A stretch of DNA of 6,148 nt. Source: an uncultured Synergistales bacterium (GTDB lineage Bacteria; Synergistota; Synergistia; Synergistales; Aminobacteriaceae). Every line of letters begins with the position of its first letter. Positions within the stretch are counted from its first letter, which is position 1. This document shows, in pieces, positions 5,964 through 6,148 of this stretch. The DNA lies in NCBI GenBank assembly GCA_905233335.1, contig CAJOED010000126.1, forward strand, positions 1 through 6,148, in the 5' to 3' direction. A model generated the notes under the pieces. It was not told the DNA's origin and made no database searches. It saw only the letters and a list, made by a program, of their open reading frames with translations. Made by a program: the position numbers and the translations under genes.

Positions 5964-6148
5964 GCGTCAATGTATTTCACACAAAGAAGCCCCGCACACC
6001 GAAGCAGTTATGATTTCTCCCACTATTCCTCAAGTCCCTTCTTTATGTGAAGTTATTTTGTGAGCGTCAATGTACGTTACATAGAAGCCTCACACCGTTA
6101 TAGTTGCTCTTTTTCCGTAAGCCATAGCCCCCGCACACCGAAGCAATT
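5964..6148 (-). repeat. Degenerate tandem copies of the hydrolase gene's leader and 5' coding end
   Basis: This otherwise gene-free stretch upstream of the hydrolase is made of diverged repeats. ACATTGACGC is found in the coding sequence (plus-strand GCGTCAATGTA, 5844-5854) and again at 5964-5974 and 6064-6074, offsets of 120 and 100 bases. Downstream of each non-coding copy, GGACTTGASGAATA and then RTGRGAGAAATCATMAC recur: once as the real ribosome site and ATG at 5926, once around 6038-6007 with GTG in place of ATG. CCCCGCACACCGAAGCA is repeated exactly at 5990-6006 and 6129-6145, and a diverged version lies at 6084-6097. The unit therefore carries leader, ribosome site, start codon and first codons. 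The repeat probably continues beyond the window. Confidence 0.75.
6042..6070 (-). promoter_or_regulatory. Candidate sigma70-type promoter upstream of the hydrolase fusion gene
   Basis: On the minus strand TTGACG (6070-6065) and CATAAA (6047-6042) are spaced by exactly 17 bases. It lies inside the second repeat copy; the equivalent position in the copy nearest the gene keeps TTGACG but has no good -10 at 17 bases. Transcription would begin near 6035 and give a leader of about 110 bases that includes the GTG-headed mini-frame at 6023-5967. The call is weaker than for the AKR promoter because only four of six bases match in the -10. Confidence 0.4.

Overview
The window looks like chromosomal DNA of a bacterium of moderate GC content with mostly ATG starts, clear purine-rich ribosome sites and a Gram-negative style signal peptide on one enzyme. 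An anaerobic, host-associated lineage would fit the nitroreductase and aldo/keto reductase content, but nothing here (no rRNA, no marker gene) fixes the taxon. There are no tRNAs, rRNAs, CRISPR arrays or recognisable transposases.

Layout. Positions 1-597 (minus strand) hold a tight run of three small genes: a 43-residue cysteine-rich zinc-ribbon-like protein (466-597), a four-helix membrane protein (110-454) and the start of a further membrane protein that overlaps its predecessor by ATGA and leaves the window at position 1. Divergent to these, 685-2172 (plus strand) encodes a 495-residue protein with a helix-turn-helix-like N-terminal half, three membrane helices in the middle and an extracytoplasmic C-terminal half, an architecture expected of a membrane-bound one-component regulator. 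The rest of the window is on the minus strand and rich in oxidoreductases. In transcription order it has a signal-peptide-bearing alpha/beta hydrolase fused to an aldo/keto reductase (AKR) and broken by a frameshift (5926 down to 4173), an intact AKR (4074-3079) with its own sigma70-type promoter and palindromic operator-like DNA, a decayed remnant of a third AKR (3078-2781), and an intact FMN nitroreductase (2762-2193). The nitroreductase converges on the plus-strand gene with only 20 bases between the stop codons.

How it fits together. The minus-strand block looks like a reductive detoxification or carbonyl-metabolism neighbourhood that is losing genes: one AKR is intact, one is frameshifted and one is reduced to two out-of-frame scraps. 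Upstream of the hydrolase, 5964-6148 contains degenerate tandem copies of that gene's own leader, start codon and first codons, which suggests repeated local duplication and decay. The plus-strand membrane protein may sense something outside the cell and control a neighbour, most simply the divergent small-gene operon; this is inference only.

The most notable items are the HTH-membrane-sensor protein, the small zinc-ribbon gene and its coupled operon, the exported hydrolase-AKR fusion with its 13-base deletion, and the duplicated leader.
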